Source: an uncultured Granulosicoccaceae bacterium (GTDB lineage: Bacteria; Pseudomonadota; Gammaproteobacteria; Granulosicoccales; Granulosicoccaceae). From it: a DNA stretch of 64,000 nt. Location of the stretch: NCBI GenBank assembly GCA_937998875.1, contig CALLBO010000025.1, forward strand, positions 1 to 64,000, read 5' to 3'. The notes under the pieces were generated by a model. That model worked only from the letters and a program-made list of their open reading frames with translations, did not search any database and was not told the origin of the DNA. This document shows, one piece after another, positions 1 through 8,561 of this stretch; the first letter of the stretch is position 1; every line of letters begins with the position of its first letter. The translations under genes and the position numbers were made by a program.

Positions 1-1
1 G

Positions 2-130
2 GATGATGCGACCCAGGCTGCTTTGATCCGTGGCGGTGATGAGACGCTCGACACGCTGGAGTATGCTGATAACATTCGCGCATTCGAAGACAGAATTACT
101 GACGGCATGCGGGTCAGCGTTATTAAATAA
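2..130 (+). CDS. C-terminal fragment of an unidentified protein
   Basis: The window opens inside an open frame that reads 42 codons to a TAA stop at 128-130. The visible tail is polar and mixed in charge, with an acidic stretch (residues GGDETLDTLEYAD) and a basic end (MRVSVIK). There is no membrane segment or familiar motif. I do not recognise the family from this much sequence, and the start lies outside the window. It runs towards the lectin-fold gene on the opposite strand. No clear terminator is visible between them. Confidence 0.5.
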   Translation, partial: DDATQAALIRGGDETLDTLEYADNIRAFEDRITDGMRVSVIK

Positions 131-207
131 CTTATCAAAAAATAAAGCGGAGCAACTGAATTGGATATCAGGCAACTGGAGTGCTACGTTGCCGTCGCTG
201 AGGAACT

Positions 208-744
208 TTACTGTCGGATAACCCATTGTTTAAAGCCAGGTGAGAGATCTGCACACGGTGCAAAAATCAGGTGACGCGACTGAAAGGGACCTGCCTCAAT
301 GATAGGTTCTGCAACCGCGACGCACTTTGAATCATCAGTAGCAATTCGGAATTCCATACTATCCGAGTCATAGATGAACTGTTGGGTAACCTCTCCATCA
401 ATACAGTCGAGCAGGCCGAACGGAACATCGGTGTCTTCAGGGTTGTTAAGTGTCATGCACTTACCCTTAAATTCTACAGATTGGATCATGCCGGAAGTCT
501 CATTAAAAGAGAATTGTGTGTCGCCACCACCGGGCTTACAGGAATGGGAATGCAACTTATCGCTAAAGCCTCTGCCTTGTGTATCGATGCACCAGCCAAG
601 TTTCGCTTCTTCATTGAGGTTGTCAGCTAGATAAATAACGGTACCTTTAGTCTGAATGTCCGGTGCTTCTGCTGTGGTTATTAGTGGCGCTAAGAACAGT
701 AGTGACGCTGCAAGCGTTGCGAATTTTGGTTTACGTTGAATCAT
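208..744 (-). CDS. secreted ricin-B-like (beta-trefoil) protein
   Basis: The product is about 178 residues. I chose the ATG at 744 rather than the in-frame ATG at 756 because GGAG lies six bases before it and the product then begins with a textbook signal peptide (MIQRKPKF, a hydrophobic core, cleavage near TTAEA). The mature part has paired cysteines (GWCIDTQG, HSCKPGG, GKCMTL, LDCIDG, SKCVAV, APCADL) and ends in QWVIRQ, the QxW signature of ricin-type beta-trefoils. This suggests a periplasmic or extracellular glycan-binding protein. The adjacent metallopeptidase gene on the same strand also carries this fold. The sugar ligand cannot be read from the sequence. Another small beta-trefoil family is possible. 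Confidence 0.7.
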   Translation of the reverse strand: MIQRKPKFATLAASLLFLAPLITTAEAPDIQTKGTVIYLADNLNEEAKLGWCIDTQGRGFSDKLHSHSCKPGGGDTQFSFNETSGMIQSVEFKGKCMTLNNPEDTDVPFGLLDCIDGEVTQQFIYDSDSMEFRIATDDSKCVAVAEPIIEAGPFQSRHLIFAPCADLSPGFKQWVIRQ

Positions 745-783
745 ATTGCTCTCCATCTATAATTTGATCATGACCACTAAGAT

Positions 784-809
784 GATGATATCTAAGGTTA
801 GATATTATC
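784..809. promoter_or_regulatory. imperfect palindrome upstream of the lectin gene
   Basis: The arms ATATCTAA and TTAGATAT flank a GG centre. The match extends outward as GAT/ATC after one mismatched pair, giving 11 of 12 symmetric positions. It lies about 40-65 bp upstream of the chosen start at 744 in AT-rich DNA, a sensible place for an operator. No regulator can be named. Confidence 0.35.
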
Positions 810-1105
810 TTTTAGTTTTCTGCATAAGAAAAGATGCTTATAGCTATCACGAAACACGAGCTAATACATTTCTATAAAAGTTCTAATACCTCGGCAATTT
901 TAGCTCGATTATTGCGTCAGTCTTGAGAATGTGAACGAATACCAACGATACCGCTCTTGCTGTTCTCACTGATGCGAATAATGACGTCATCCTCAAAATA
1001 AAAAACGGGGAAAGCGATTCGACTCTGCATCGCGATCTCAAGTTCCGCTAAGGCCACTGACGCTTTGCTTTATGTTCGCTGAGGCAAAGCCTGCTGCTAC
1101 AAGCA
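810..1105. other. intergenic DNA between the two lectin-fold genes
   Basis: There is no credible gene here. Near the end of the metallopeptidase gene, GCTTTGC at 1062-1068 and GCAAAGC at 1084-1090 form a 7-bp stem with a 15-base loop. It has no T-run on the minus strand, so I do not call it a terminator. Confidence 0.4.
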
Positions 1106-2293
1106 CTACCGGACCTCCTCTATTCTCCAAAACTGCCCGGTGTAATCAGCCTTTTCCGTCAAAGTAATCCGGTTGTTGGCACCGTCGTTAATCACATCCA
1201 GGCATCTGTTCTGCAGCGATTGATTGCAGATCCGATAGAACCCATTTCCTGCGTCCAGGATGCTCCATTGGACGTTATGATCTGCGCCTTCTTTGTAAAG
1301 CCGGATACTACCGTCTCTGCTGCCCAGCACCTCACCGGTCCCTTTCCAGCTTGTGCTAAGCACATAGCTGTTCTCCTGCTGCCAAAATACACGCCATTTC
1401 TGGCCTGAGTAGTTTCCGGAATCTGCAAGAATTGGCTTATTGTTGTTTACACCATCGTTGATTATGTCGAGCGATCGCCCCTCTCCCTGCCAGCGATTGG
1501 TTAGCCGATAGAATGTCGATGCATTGAAGAGATCAGCCGCCACCGGAACGCCTTCATCGACTGGTTGAGTTTGTGTTGGCGGAAGTTTTACAACTGGCTC
1601 GATCTTGCGATTAATGTCGCCTTGCCAGGTACTGCGCACCGCAGCGAATCCCTGCGTGTCGTGGCTTTGCAATTCGCTCCTGTTAAAGGGGTAGAAGTCA
1701 TTCTTGCCAAAGTATGCTTCTGTCAGTTCAGCGAAGTATTCCCGACTGTTAGTTGCTGCATAAGCTTTCCTTTTTGTTTTGCCGGTACCTGTAAAGTAGT
1801 CGACCCTATCGTATCGGCCGGAGGCCATAGCGTTGCTATAAGCGCGCTCAATGTCTTGATGGTCATACCCCAATATCTGATGGTGATAGGCGTGACTCAG
1901 TTCATGCAGCACCACGTATGGCTGATTGGTAGCTGTCCGGTCGATGAACGTTGTAACATTGCCTATGTCTACGGAACGCTCTTTCTCGGGGATGTAGCCG
2001 TTGTTTACCAGCCAATTACGACTTGGATGATACTGCGCGCGGGGCGATTTGTTCCAGTCCATGAAGAACGGAACAGTTTTGACGAAAGCTTTTGCCGAAG
2101 GACTCATGTCCATTTGATCAATTTCCTGCAATTTGCTATTCAGCAGATCAATGGCTTGCCGGGTCTTTGTTGCGTCTTTGCTAACTGCCCGATTCTGAAC
2201 GTATACACGCCAGCCCTGGATCTCGTGCAGGGTGTATCCACTCGGAGCTTGCCCAAATGCAGCGGACGCGATGAGCGCTTGTAGAAAGAGCAT
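1106..2293 (-). CDS. secreted HExxH metallopeptidase with C-terminal ricin-type lectin domain
   Basis: This is a probable extracellular zinc peptidase. HELSH (His130, Glu131, His134) supplies two zinc ligands and the catalytic Glu, and the later helix EYFAELTEAYFG carries a likely third, Glu, ligand as in gluzincins. Residues about 265-395 form a ricin-like domain with GQKWRVF and GQFWRIEE as QxW-type motifs, so the enzyme may be targeted to glycans. From the first ATG (2293) the hydrophobic leader has no basic n-region and no ribosome-binding site. Seven codons upstream, an ATC at 2314-2312 sits seven bases after AGAGGA and would give a normal leader beginning (M)KYCIQLMLFL. The true start may therefore be a non-standard codon or a mutated ATG. 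The substrate is unknown. Confidence 0.75.
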   Translation of the reverse strand: MLFLQALIASAAFGQAPSGYTLHEIQGWRVYVQNRAVSKDATKTRQAIDLLNSKLQEIDQMDMSPSAKAFVKTVPFFMDWNKSPRAQYHPSRNWLVNNGYIPEKERSVDIGNVTTFIDRTATNQPYVVLHELSHAYHHQILGYDHQDIERAYSNAMASGRYDRVDYFTGTGKTKRKAYAATNSREYFAELTEAYFGKNDFYPFNRSELQSHDTQGFAAVRSTWQGDINRKIEPVVKLPPTQTQPVDEGVPVAADLFNASTFYRLTNRWQGEGRSLDIINDGVNNNKPILADSGNYSGQKWRVFWQQENSYVLSTSWKGTGEVLGSRDGSIRLYKEGADHNVQWSILDAGNGFYRICNQSLQNRCLDVINDGANNRITLTEKADYTGQFWRIEEVR

Positions 2294-2360
2294 CAGCTGA
2301 ATGCAGTATTTGATGGTCTTTTCCTCTTGGTCTTGGATCGCGTTGTACGTACCTGACCTT

Positions 2361-3440
2361 CTATAGCTGATCCGTTGTGACTTCTATGGGCAGGTTTTCT
2401 TTAAGAAAAATTTCTATCCTGATCCGCTCTTGTGTAACGTTATACGGAACCGCATCAACCGTAGAGCGCATGAGTCTAACTGCACTTCTCACAACATGAC
2501 CTTTATCCTGGGAGATCAGTGCAGTAAACAGGTTACTTTGTAAAGCAGCCCTTGAAGTTGGTGTTAGTTCGTGGGCAATAACTACAAGATTCATCGTTTC
2601 CGTACTTAAAGATTTAATCAGTCCCTTGTTACTGGAGGCAGTGGAATAAACACCTCGAATATCCGGCCAACTTGTTAAAGCATCTGGGAGAACTTTGTCT
2701 GCAAGTGTTTTATAGTCATTTGTTTCAACGGTAGGTAATACCTCAAACTCGGGAAACTGCTGTTCCATCACCTGATCAAATCCCTGACGTCGTTCGAGGT
2801 GATCACGTGCAAGGCGTGAGCTGGTCAATACCAGTATTTTTCCACTATTCTCTGCTGCGAAGCTGCCCATCAATTTCGCAGCAGTCTGGCCTGCCGCATT
2901 GTTATCTATACCAACAAAGTGGTTGCGTGGAGAACTGGGCAGGTCTGTAAGCAATGCGACCACGGCTATTCCACGCTCGCGTGTGCGTGCAACGGCATCT
3001 CTGACGGTTGGTGTCTCCGGGGCAACCACCGCTACACCATCGATTTTTTCGGGCGGCAGATTATCAAGTGCGGCGGCAATTTCTGTTGAATCTAAATACG
3101 AAACACGCAGGGTTTCAATATGAGTTCGCTCATTGATCAACGATTTAGCCTGTGATGAGATCTCCTGTTGCATTTCATCAATAAACTCTTCATCGGTATC
3201 TGGCAGCAGAAAAACAAATCGGTAAATACGTTGTCTGGCAAGATTCGCAGCGGCGGTATCGCGGATGTAGCCCAGCTCTTTAACCGCTTCATGCACACGC
3301 CGCACAGTAACGCTGCGCACACCAGGGCGCTCGTTAAGAACTCTGTCAACGGTCGCGAGGCTGACACCCGCATGACGTGCAATGTCGTTGATGGTTGGCT
3401 TTACGCGCTCGACAAGTTTAACTTTACCTCTATTCGGCAT
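2361..3440 (-). CDS. LacI/GalR-family transcriptional regulator
   Basis: The N-terminus has the LacI helix-turn-helix and hinge (PTINDIARHAGVSLATVDRV, then ERPGVRSVTVRRV and LGYIRD). It is followed by a periplasmic-binding-protein-like effector domain of about 290 residues. At 359 aa it is normal to slightly long for the family. It starts three bases after the kinase stop, so it is the last gene of the importer/kinase operon. Its most likely job is repression of that operon, with the transported sugar, polyol or its product as inducer. The effector is inferred from context only. The site of action would be the SBP promoter region near 11.0-11.15 kb. Confidence 0.9.
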   Translation of the reverse strand: MPNRGKVKLVERVKPTINDIARHAGVSLATVDRVLNERPGVRSVTVRRVHEAVKELGYIRDTAAANLARQRIYRFVFLLPDTDEEFIDEMQQEISSQAKSLINERTHIETLRVSYLDSTEIAAALDNLPPEKIDGVAVVAPETPTVRDAVARTRERGIAVVALLTDLPSSPRNHFVGIDNNAAGQTAAKLMGSFAAENSGKILVLTSSRLARDHLERRQGFDQVMEQQFPEFEVLPTVETNDYKTLADKVLPDALTSWPDIRGVYSTASSNKGLIKSLSTETMNLVVIAHELTPTSRAALQSNLFTALISQDKGHVVRSAVRLMRSTVDAVPYNVTQERIRIEIFLKENLPIEVTTDQL

Positions 3441-3443
3441 GAG

Positions 3444-5072
3444 TTAGTCTTTAACAAGACCTTCAAAAACCACAGCAACTGCTTCTGCTCCCGGATCGTT
3501 GTGACCGAGCAGGTTTTCTTCAGGCACGTAGGACGCACGGCCTGCTTTTGCGCGCGTAATATTTGCCGTTTGATCAGCACCTTTTCTGGCAGCAGCTGCG
3601 GCTTTATCAATACCTGCAGGCAACGCCTCTAATGCGGGTTGAAGCGCATCTATCATTGTGCGATCACCGGCCGCAGCGCCACCTACCTGACTGACGCGAT
3701 CCAGACCTTCCGAAAGTGCCTTTTGGATTGGCAGTCCGCGTGCACAGGCATCACCGGTTGCATTGAAAAAGATCGCCAGTATCACACCAGATGAACCACC
3801 CATGGTTTGACTTAACTCATTGCCGAGTGCAGGCATTAACTGTGTGAGGTCTGCAAGTGGCATTTTGTCCAGACTGGTTTGTAGTGACCGGGCCGCAGTG
3901 GCGAGTGTACTGCCTGTGTCACCGTCACCTGATTTGGCATCCAGTTCGTTAAGGCGAGTCTCGGATGAAATCAACAGATCGCAGATCGATGAAATGGTTT
4001 TACGTGTTTCTGCATCCTCTGAAGCTATTGGCTCTACAGGAGCAAGACCATCCGGCAGGCTTTCAATTTTGATCGAACCCACCGCCTGCATCCCCGGCCA
4101 GGCAGCGAGCGGCACCGGTTCTTTGAGTGCCGCAAGCTGTTGCTTATCGACCTTAAGCACTGAAACTGACAAGCCATGCATGTCAAGCGCGGTCATCAGC
4201 GGAGCCGGACCGATAATAAACTCAACGTTAAAGTCCGAGTTGATCAGCTCGTTGGCCAGTATTGACATCTCCAATGGCGTGGTAGCACCGAGATTGTTTA
4301 ACAGCGCGACAATACTATGGTTGCTATCGTGACCACTGCAATGTGGTGCCAGTTTATCCATCACCCTGCGCATGGCCACGCGGGCATTTTCAAACTTAAT
4401 CTGCTCAACTCCTGCTTCGCCATGAATACCAAGCCCAAGCTCTGCATTACCCTTTGCAATACGATCCTCTTTGGTGGATCCGGGAACCGTGCAAGTATCG
4501 AGTGACATGCCGATAGATGACACATTGTCAATCACTTTGCGTGCTGCCTCAGTTACTTCATCGAGTGATTTACCTGCCTCGGCTGCAGAACCTGCTATTT
4601 TGTGAACAAACAAAGTGCCTGCGAGACCACGGGCCTGCGGCAGGTCCGGTAGCGCGATGTCATCATCGACTACGACCATTTCTACCTTGCGCCCAAGTGC
4701 ACGTGCACGTTCTACAGCAAGGCCAAAGTTCAAACGATCACCAGTATAGTTTTTAACAATCAGCAGACAGCCTGCGTCTCCGGTGACTGCAAGAATTCCG
4801 GCCAGTACTGCATCGACCGACGGTGAGGCAAATACTTCACCACAAACCGCAGCTGTTAGCATGCCCTTACCGACAAATCCCGCGTGTGCGGGCTCATGAC
4901 CTGATCCCCCTCCGGATATTAACGCCACCTTTGATTTATCCCAGTCGCTGCGATAAACCACTTTTATATGCGGGTATCCGTCGAGCCTTACGAGTGCATC
5001 ACCAGAGGTATGTAACAGCCCGTCTATAGCTTCAGTGACCAGGTTTTCTTTGGCATTGATAAATTGAGTCAT
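3444..5072 (-). CDS. fused DhaK-DhaL kinase (dihydroxyacetone or related ketose kinase)
   Basis: This is an ATP-dependent single-chain kinase of 542 aa. Residues 1-330 are the DhaK domain, with GGGSGHEPAHAGFVGKGML for substrate and phosphate binding and a conserved His in GLGIHGEAG, the type of His that binds the ketone covalently. Residues about 350-540 are the DhaL domain, with LDAKSGDGDTGSTLA holding Mg-ATP aspartates, GGSSGVILAIFF and GDRTMIDAL. Because both domains are fused, it should use ATP rather than the PTS. The start overlaps the upstream ATPase by ATGA, with GGAGC six bases before. Family relatives phosphorylate dihydroxyacetone or the tetruloses D-/L-erythrulose. With an importer in the same operon, an imported triose or polyol-derived ketose is the likely substrate. 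Confidence 0.9.
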   Translation of the reverse strand: MTQFINAKENLVTEAIDGLLHTSGDALVRLDGYPHIKVVYRSDWDKSKVALISGGGSGHEPAHAGFVGKGMLTAAVCGEVFASPSVDAVLAGILAVTGDAGCLLIVKNYTGDRLNFGLAVERARALGRKVEMVVVDDDIALPDLPQARGLAGTLFVHKIAGSAAEAGKSLDEVTEAARKVIDNVSSIGMSLDTCTVPGSTKEDRIAKGNAELGLGIHGEAGVEQIKFENARVAMRRVMDKLAPHCSGHDSNHSIVALLNNLGATTPLEMSILANELINSDFNVEFIIGPAPLMTALDMHGLSVSVLKVDKQQLAALKEPVPLAAWPGMQAVGSIKIESLPDGLAPVEPIASEDAETRKTISSICDLLISSETRLNELDAKSGDGDTGSTLATAARSLQTSLDKMPLADLTQLMPALGNELSQTMGGSSGVILAIFFNATGDACARGLPIQKALSEGLDRVSQVGGAAAGDRTMIDALQPALEALPAGIDKAAAAARKGADQTANITRAKAGRASYVPEENLLGHNDPGAEAVAVVFEGLVKD

Positions 5073-6076
5073 GAATTGCTCCCCACTATTCGATTGCCGC
5101 TGTGGTCGAACCAGAGCGGATTTACTGGTTGGATCTTTACGGTGGTGCCGGCAGCGTATGGATTGCCCGCCGGACTTAACACGGTGATGTTGTGGCCTTG
5201 TAAATCCAGGTGAAGACGGGTTTGATCTCCAAGGTGTTCAACCCGTTTGACCGACGCTTCCTGCCCCACGCCATACTCGACATGCTCTGGACGCAAACCA
5301 ATTGTTGCTGCACTTGCTGAACCAGAACCAAAGAGGTCGGCCGGTAGTATGTTGATACGCGGCAGCCCCAGGCGACTGGCCACATAGATGCTGTCCGGAT
5401 CTTCGTAGATCTCTCTGGGTGTTCCGAACTGAACCAGCCTACCTTCCTGGAGCACGCCAACATGGGTTGCCATGGTCATCGCTTCTATCTGATCATGGGT
5501 AACGTAGAGCAATGTAGCGCCAAGCTCAGAATGGATGCGTTTAAGTTCAATTCGTAAATCCGCACGGAGTCTCGCATCAAGCGAACTTAATGGTTCATCC
5601 ATCAGGAAGATAGCCGGATCACGCACCAGGGCACGTCCAATAGAGACCCTTTGCATTTCACCACCCGAGAGTTCGGTCGCCCTGTTGTCAAGCTTTGAAC
5701 TGATATGAAGCTTCTCGGCGACTTCAGCTACTTTCCTCTCAATGTCTTCTTTAGATGTTTTTAAAATCGGGGAGCGCAGCGGGAATGCCAGGTTATTTTT
5801 AACGGTTAAGTGCGGGTACAACGAGTACTGTTGAAACACCATGGCCACGTCGCGTTGTGCCGGTGTTTCATTTGTCACCACACGGTCATCGATACTGATT
5901 TCACCACTGTCCAGTTTATCCAGCCCGGAAATTAATCTTAATGTTGTCGTTTTTCCAGCACCGGTAGGCCCGAGTAGCACAACAAAGCTGCCGTTCGGGA
6001 TAGTCATGTTCATGTCGACCAGTGCTTTGGTACGACCGTATGATTTACACAGTTCTTTGAGTACAACTTCAGCCAT
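5069..6076 (-). CDS. sugar-type ABC transporter ATPase (second of two)
   Basis: This is a 335-aa ATPase of the MalK/UgpC group. It has Walker A (GPTGAGKTTT), Q-loop VFQQYSLYPHLT, signature LSGGEMQRVSIGRAL, Walker B IFLMDEPLSSLD, the switch His in YVTHDQIEAM, and a C-terminal TOBE-type domain from about residue 235. It energises import through the two downstream-encoded permease partners at the membrane. It overlaps the first ATPase by 8 bp and the kinase by 4 bp, so the three are probably translationally coupled. Two different ATPases next to each other suggest a heterodimer, as in the glycerol importers of rhizobia. Confidence 0.92.
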   Translation of the reverse strand: MAEVVLKELCKSYGRTKALVDMNMTIPNGSFVVLLGPTGAGKTTTLRLISGLDKLDSGEISIDDRVVTNETPAQRDVAMVFQQYSLYPHLTVKNNLAFPLRSPILKTSKEDIERKVAEVAEKLHISSKLDNRATELSGGEMQRVSIGRALVRDPAIFLMDEPLSSLDARLRADLRIELKRIHSELGATLLYVTHDQIEAMTMATHVGVLQEGRLVQFGTPREIYEDPDSIYVASRLGLPRINILPADLFGSGSASAATIGLRPEHVEYGVGQEASVKRVEHLGDQTRLHLDLQGHNITVLSPAGNPYAAGTTVKIQPVNPLWFDHSGNRIVGSNS

Positions 6077-7163
6077 TAGCGATCACCTCTTCATTCAGTG
6101 ATGAGCGCAATGCTCTGCCGTCACGGTTGAACAACGTTATGGTATCGCTATCAAACTCAAGTGCGACCGAGTCACCTACGCTCACCGGCATAGAGGCGTC
6201 AACGCGGGCTTTCAGATCACCGAGGTTACTCTGCAGAACAACGATCTGGGTGGTACCCAGATACTCGACTGCCATCACCTGAGCTCTGAAATCTCCATGA
6301 TCAGATAGTTTAATGTGTTCCGGTCGAACACCCAGGGTAAGCGCCCCGCCCGCCTCTTCGAGCTGAGCTGGTATGTGTACCTGATGATCACCCAGGGCCA
6401 CCTGTGTTTGACCACTGGCTACTTCACCATCAAATTCAAGAAAATTCATTGAGGGAGATCCGATGAAGTCTGCAACAAATCGGGTTGCGGGTTTGTCGTA
6501 GATGTCCTGCGGTGTGCCAAACTGTTCCACCACAGCATTGTTCATCACCACAATTTTGTCACCCATCTGCATCGCTTCGAGCTGATCGTGGGTGACATAT
6601 ACCGTTGTTGCATTCATCCGGTCATGCAAAGCACGCAGTTCTTCAGCCATATGCTCTCGAAATTCCGCATCAAGAGCACCGAGTGGTTCATCCATCATAA
6701 AGGCCTTCGGATCACGGACGATGGCACGCCCCAGTGCCACTCTTTGCCTATCTCCACCTGAGAGGCCGCCAACCGGCTTTTCAAGCATATCTTCAATACC
6801 GAGTATCTTTGCAACTTCTGCAACCTTTGCACGAACATCGCGACGCTTCATGCCCTGGCTGACTAAGGGATAACTAATATTACGCCGTACATTCATATGC
6901 GGGTATAGCGCAAACATCTGAAATACAAATGCAATGTCGCGTTGCGACGGGGGCCGCCGACTGATTTCCTCGCCGTCGAGATATATTTCACCCGAGGTCG
7001 GTAATTCCAGGCCTGCGATCATACGCAGCGTGGTCGTTTTGCCGCAGCCTGATGGCCCCAGCAGCATAAAAAATTCACCATCCGCTATGGTGAACGACGA
7101 CTCTTTAACGGCTGTGAAATCACCAAAGTCCTTACGCAGATTTTTTATGACAATCTCAGCCAC
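6069..7163 (-). CDS. sugar-type ABC transporter ATPase (first of two)
   Basis: This 364-aa ATPase has Walker A GPSGCGKTTT, Q-loop VFQMFALYPHM, signature GLSGGDRQRVALGRAI, Walker B AFMMDEPLGALD, switch His YVTHDQLEAMQ and a C-terminal TOBE region. The start is GTG at 7163. It reads directly out of the terminal repeat of the inverted-repeat element at 7165-7431, so its translation-initiation region is supplied by that element. The signature deviates slightly (SGGDRQR). It probably pairs with the neighbouring ATPase. Confidence 0.92.
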   Translation of the reverse strand: MAEIVIKNLRKDFGDFTAVKESSFTIADGEFFMLLGPSGCGKTTTLRMIAGLELPTSGEIYLDGEEISRRPPSQRDIAFVFQMFALYPHMNVRRNISYPLVSQGMKRRDVRAKVAEVAKILGIEDMLEKPVGGLSGGDRQRVALGRAIVRDPKAFMMDEPLGALDAEFREHMAEELRALHDRMNATTVYVTHDQLEAMQMGDKIVVMNNAVVEQFGTPQDIYDKPATRFVADFIGSPSMNFLEFDGEVASGQTQVALGDHQVHIPAQLEEAGGALTLGVRPEHIKLSDHGDFRAQVMAVEYLGTTQIVVLQSNLGDLKARVDASMPVSVGDSVALEFDSDTITLFNRDGRALRSSLNEEVIANG

Positions 7164-7164
7164 G

Positions 7165-7431
7165 GTGGTCCATCCAGTTAATAATTGCGGATTCAGCGTG
7201 ACTGTCTGTGTTCACAGCAGGGCGTAGTTTTAGAGACATAGTTGTTCTACGTCCTAAAAGTGCAACGAAGTCTGTGGGCGCAGACAGCCGCGCCCGAAGG
7301 GAGCCAATGAGCGGTTCAACATCATTGCTAAGATTCTTTCGAAACGAAAAGCACCCGCCGCCGTCGTGATGAGCACTGCTATGAAACCGCTCATTGGCTC
7401 TGAAGCAGTAATTATTAGCTGGATGGACCAC
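7165..7431. repeat. 267-bp element with terminal and nested inverted repeats (MITE-like)
   Basis: Positions 7165-7198 and 7398-7431 are inverted copies. The outer 24 bases match at 23 positions (they begin GTGGTCCATCCAG), and the next 10 match at 7. Inside, a perfect 16-bp inverted pair GAGCCAATGAGCGGTT lies at 7301-7316 and 7385-7400, the second copy abutting the right terminal repeat. The element exactly fills the space between the stop of the small membrane protein and the GTG of the first ATPase. No transposase is present. The minus strand stays open through it (91 codons), but codon content gives no sign of a real protein. A non-autonomous mobile element or a folded mRNA segment would both fit. 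Confidence 0.6.
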
Positions 7432-7626
7432 TTACTCTTGCTCCGGAAAATGGCTGACAATAATAAACATGACGGTGCCAATTAAGGTCACTATAAAAGA
7501 ATAGGTATAAGCCCATAACACATAGGGCTGCATCAGCATAAAAACACCGATGGCTATCAGTACTGTGGCAACCATCTCCCACGGGCCGCGTCTGAGCTTG
7601 AATAAGCCTTTAAAAAAGCGCGTCAT
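7432..7626 (-). CDS. small two-helix membrane protein of the importer operon
   Basis: It has 64 codons. After a short basic N-terminus (MTRFFKGLFKLRRG) it has two hydrophobic helices, about residues 17-36 and 40-58, and an acidic tail (HFPEQE). The start overlaps the upstream permease stop by ATGA, which makes it a genuine operon member. Small membrane proteins occupy the same position in related importers such as the rhizobial glycerol transporter, where their role is unclear. I cannot assign it to a named family. Confidence 0.75.
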   Translation of the reverse strand: MTRFFKGLFKLRRGPWEMVATVLIAIGVFMLMQPYVLWAYTYSFIVTLIGTVMFIIVSHFPEQE

Positions 7627-8561
7627 TTACGTACTGCTCCAAAGGTAATTCCTCGCAACAGATGTTTACGCAGCATCACCGTAAAAATCATCACAGGGAG
7701 TAGAAACAGGGTTGCACCGGCGGCAATTGCCGGCCAGTCGAGACCACCAACGCCAATGATCGTTGGAATAAACGGCGGTGCAGTTTGCGCCGTACCGGAG
7801 GTGAGCAGTACCGCAAACGCATATTCGTTCCAGGCAAAGATTAAACAGAATATGGCGGTAGAGGCGATACCCGTTGCAGCCTGTGGCAGAACCACTTTAT
7901 AAAAGGCCTGAAATCGTGTGTAGCCGTCTATTAGTGCGGCTTCCTCATACTCCCTGGGTATTTCATCTATAAAGCCTTTCAATAACCAGACGGCGAGAGA
8001 AATATTGACCGCGGTATAGAGCAGTATCATCCCCAGATGCGTGTCACTGAGGCCGAGTTTTCGATACATTAAAAAGATCGGTATCGCCACAGCAATAGGC
8101 GGCATCATTCGGGTAGAGAGAATAAAAAACAGCAGATCATCTGCCAGCGGGATCTTGAAACGCGAGAATGCATACGCCGCCAGCGTGCCGAGAAATATAC
8201 TCAGAAATGTCGACCCAAAACCGATGATTACTGAATTCAGAAATCTGCCGCCAAACTTCGATGGACCGGCGATCACCATGTCGCGGTTGCGAACAATTTC
8301 CTCTGCAAAATTCTCAGGCGGTGGCAGGCTGGCAAGCTTTTCAGGGCTTACTCTGGTACGAGTGGTAAAAAGATTAACGTAGCCTTCAAGCGATGGCTCA
8401 TAAAATACTTTTGGTGGATAGCTAATGCTGTCCGGTGGTGTTTTAAAACTCGTCATCATGATCCACAACAATGGAATCATGGTGATGACGGCGTAAAGAA
8501 TCACCAGGGTACCGGCGATCCACTTTTGCCTTGCAGAAGGTTCGGTGATCGAGTAACTCAT
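7623..8561 (-). CDS. ABC transporter permease, MalG type
   Basis: This 312-aa inner-membrane protein has about six hydrophobic helices. The EAA loop (EYEEAALIDGYTRFQAFYKV) couples to the ATPases. The sequence after the first helix (WIMMTSFKTPPD) is typical of the MalG side of carbohydrate importers. It overlaps the preceding permease by ATGA and the next gene by ATGA. The periplasmic loop at residues 65-95 (VSPEKLASLPPPENFAEE) is longer than in MalG, as in several polyol transporters. Confidence 0.9.
   Translation of the reverse strand: MSYSITEPSARQKWIAGTLVILYAVITMIPLLWIMMTSFKTPPDSISYPPKVFYEPSLEGYVNLFTTRTRVSPEKLASLPPPENFAEEIVRNRDMVIAGPSKFGGRFLNSVIIGFGSTFLSIFLGTLAAYAFSRFKIPLADDLLFFILSTRMMPPIAVAIPIFLMYRKLGLSDTHLGMILLYTAVNISLAVWLLKGFIDEIPREYEEAALIDGYTRFQAFYKVVLPQAATGIASTAIFCLIFAWNEYAFAVLLTSGTAQTAPPFIPTIIGVGGLDWPAIAAGATLFLLPVMIFTVMLRKHLLRGITFGAVRK

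Noticed and set aside
1062-1090. GCTTTGC/GCAAAGC hairpin as a terminator for the metallopeptidase gene
   Set aside because: Loop is long and no T-run follows on the minus strand.
7156-7431. 91-codon minus-strand open frame covering the inverted-repeat element
   Set aside because: Its whole length is the repeat element; both ends are terminal repeat sequence and the peptide resembles nothing known.
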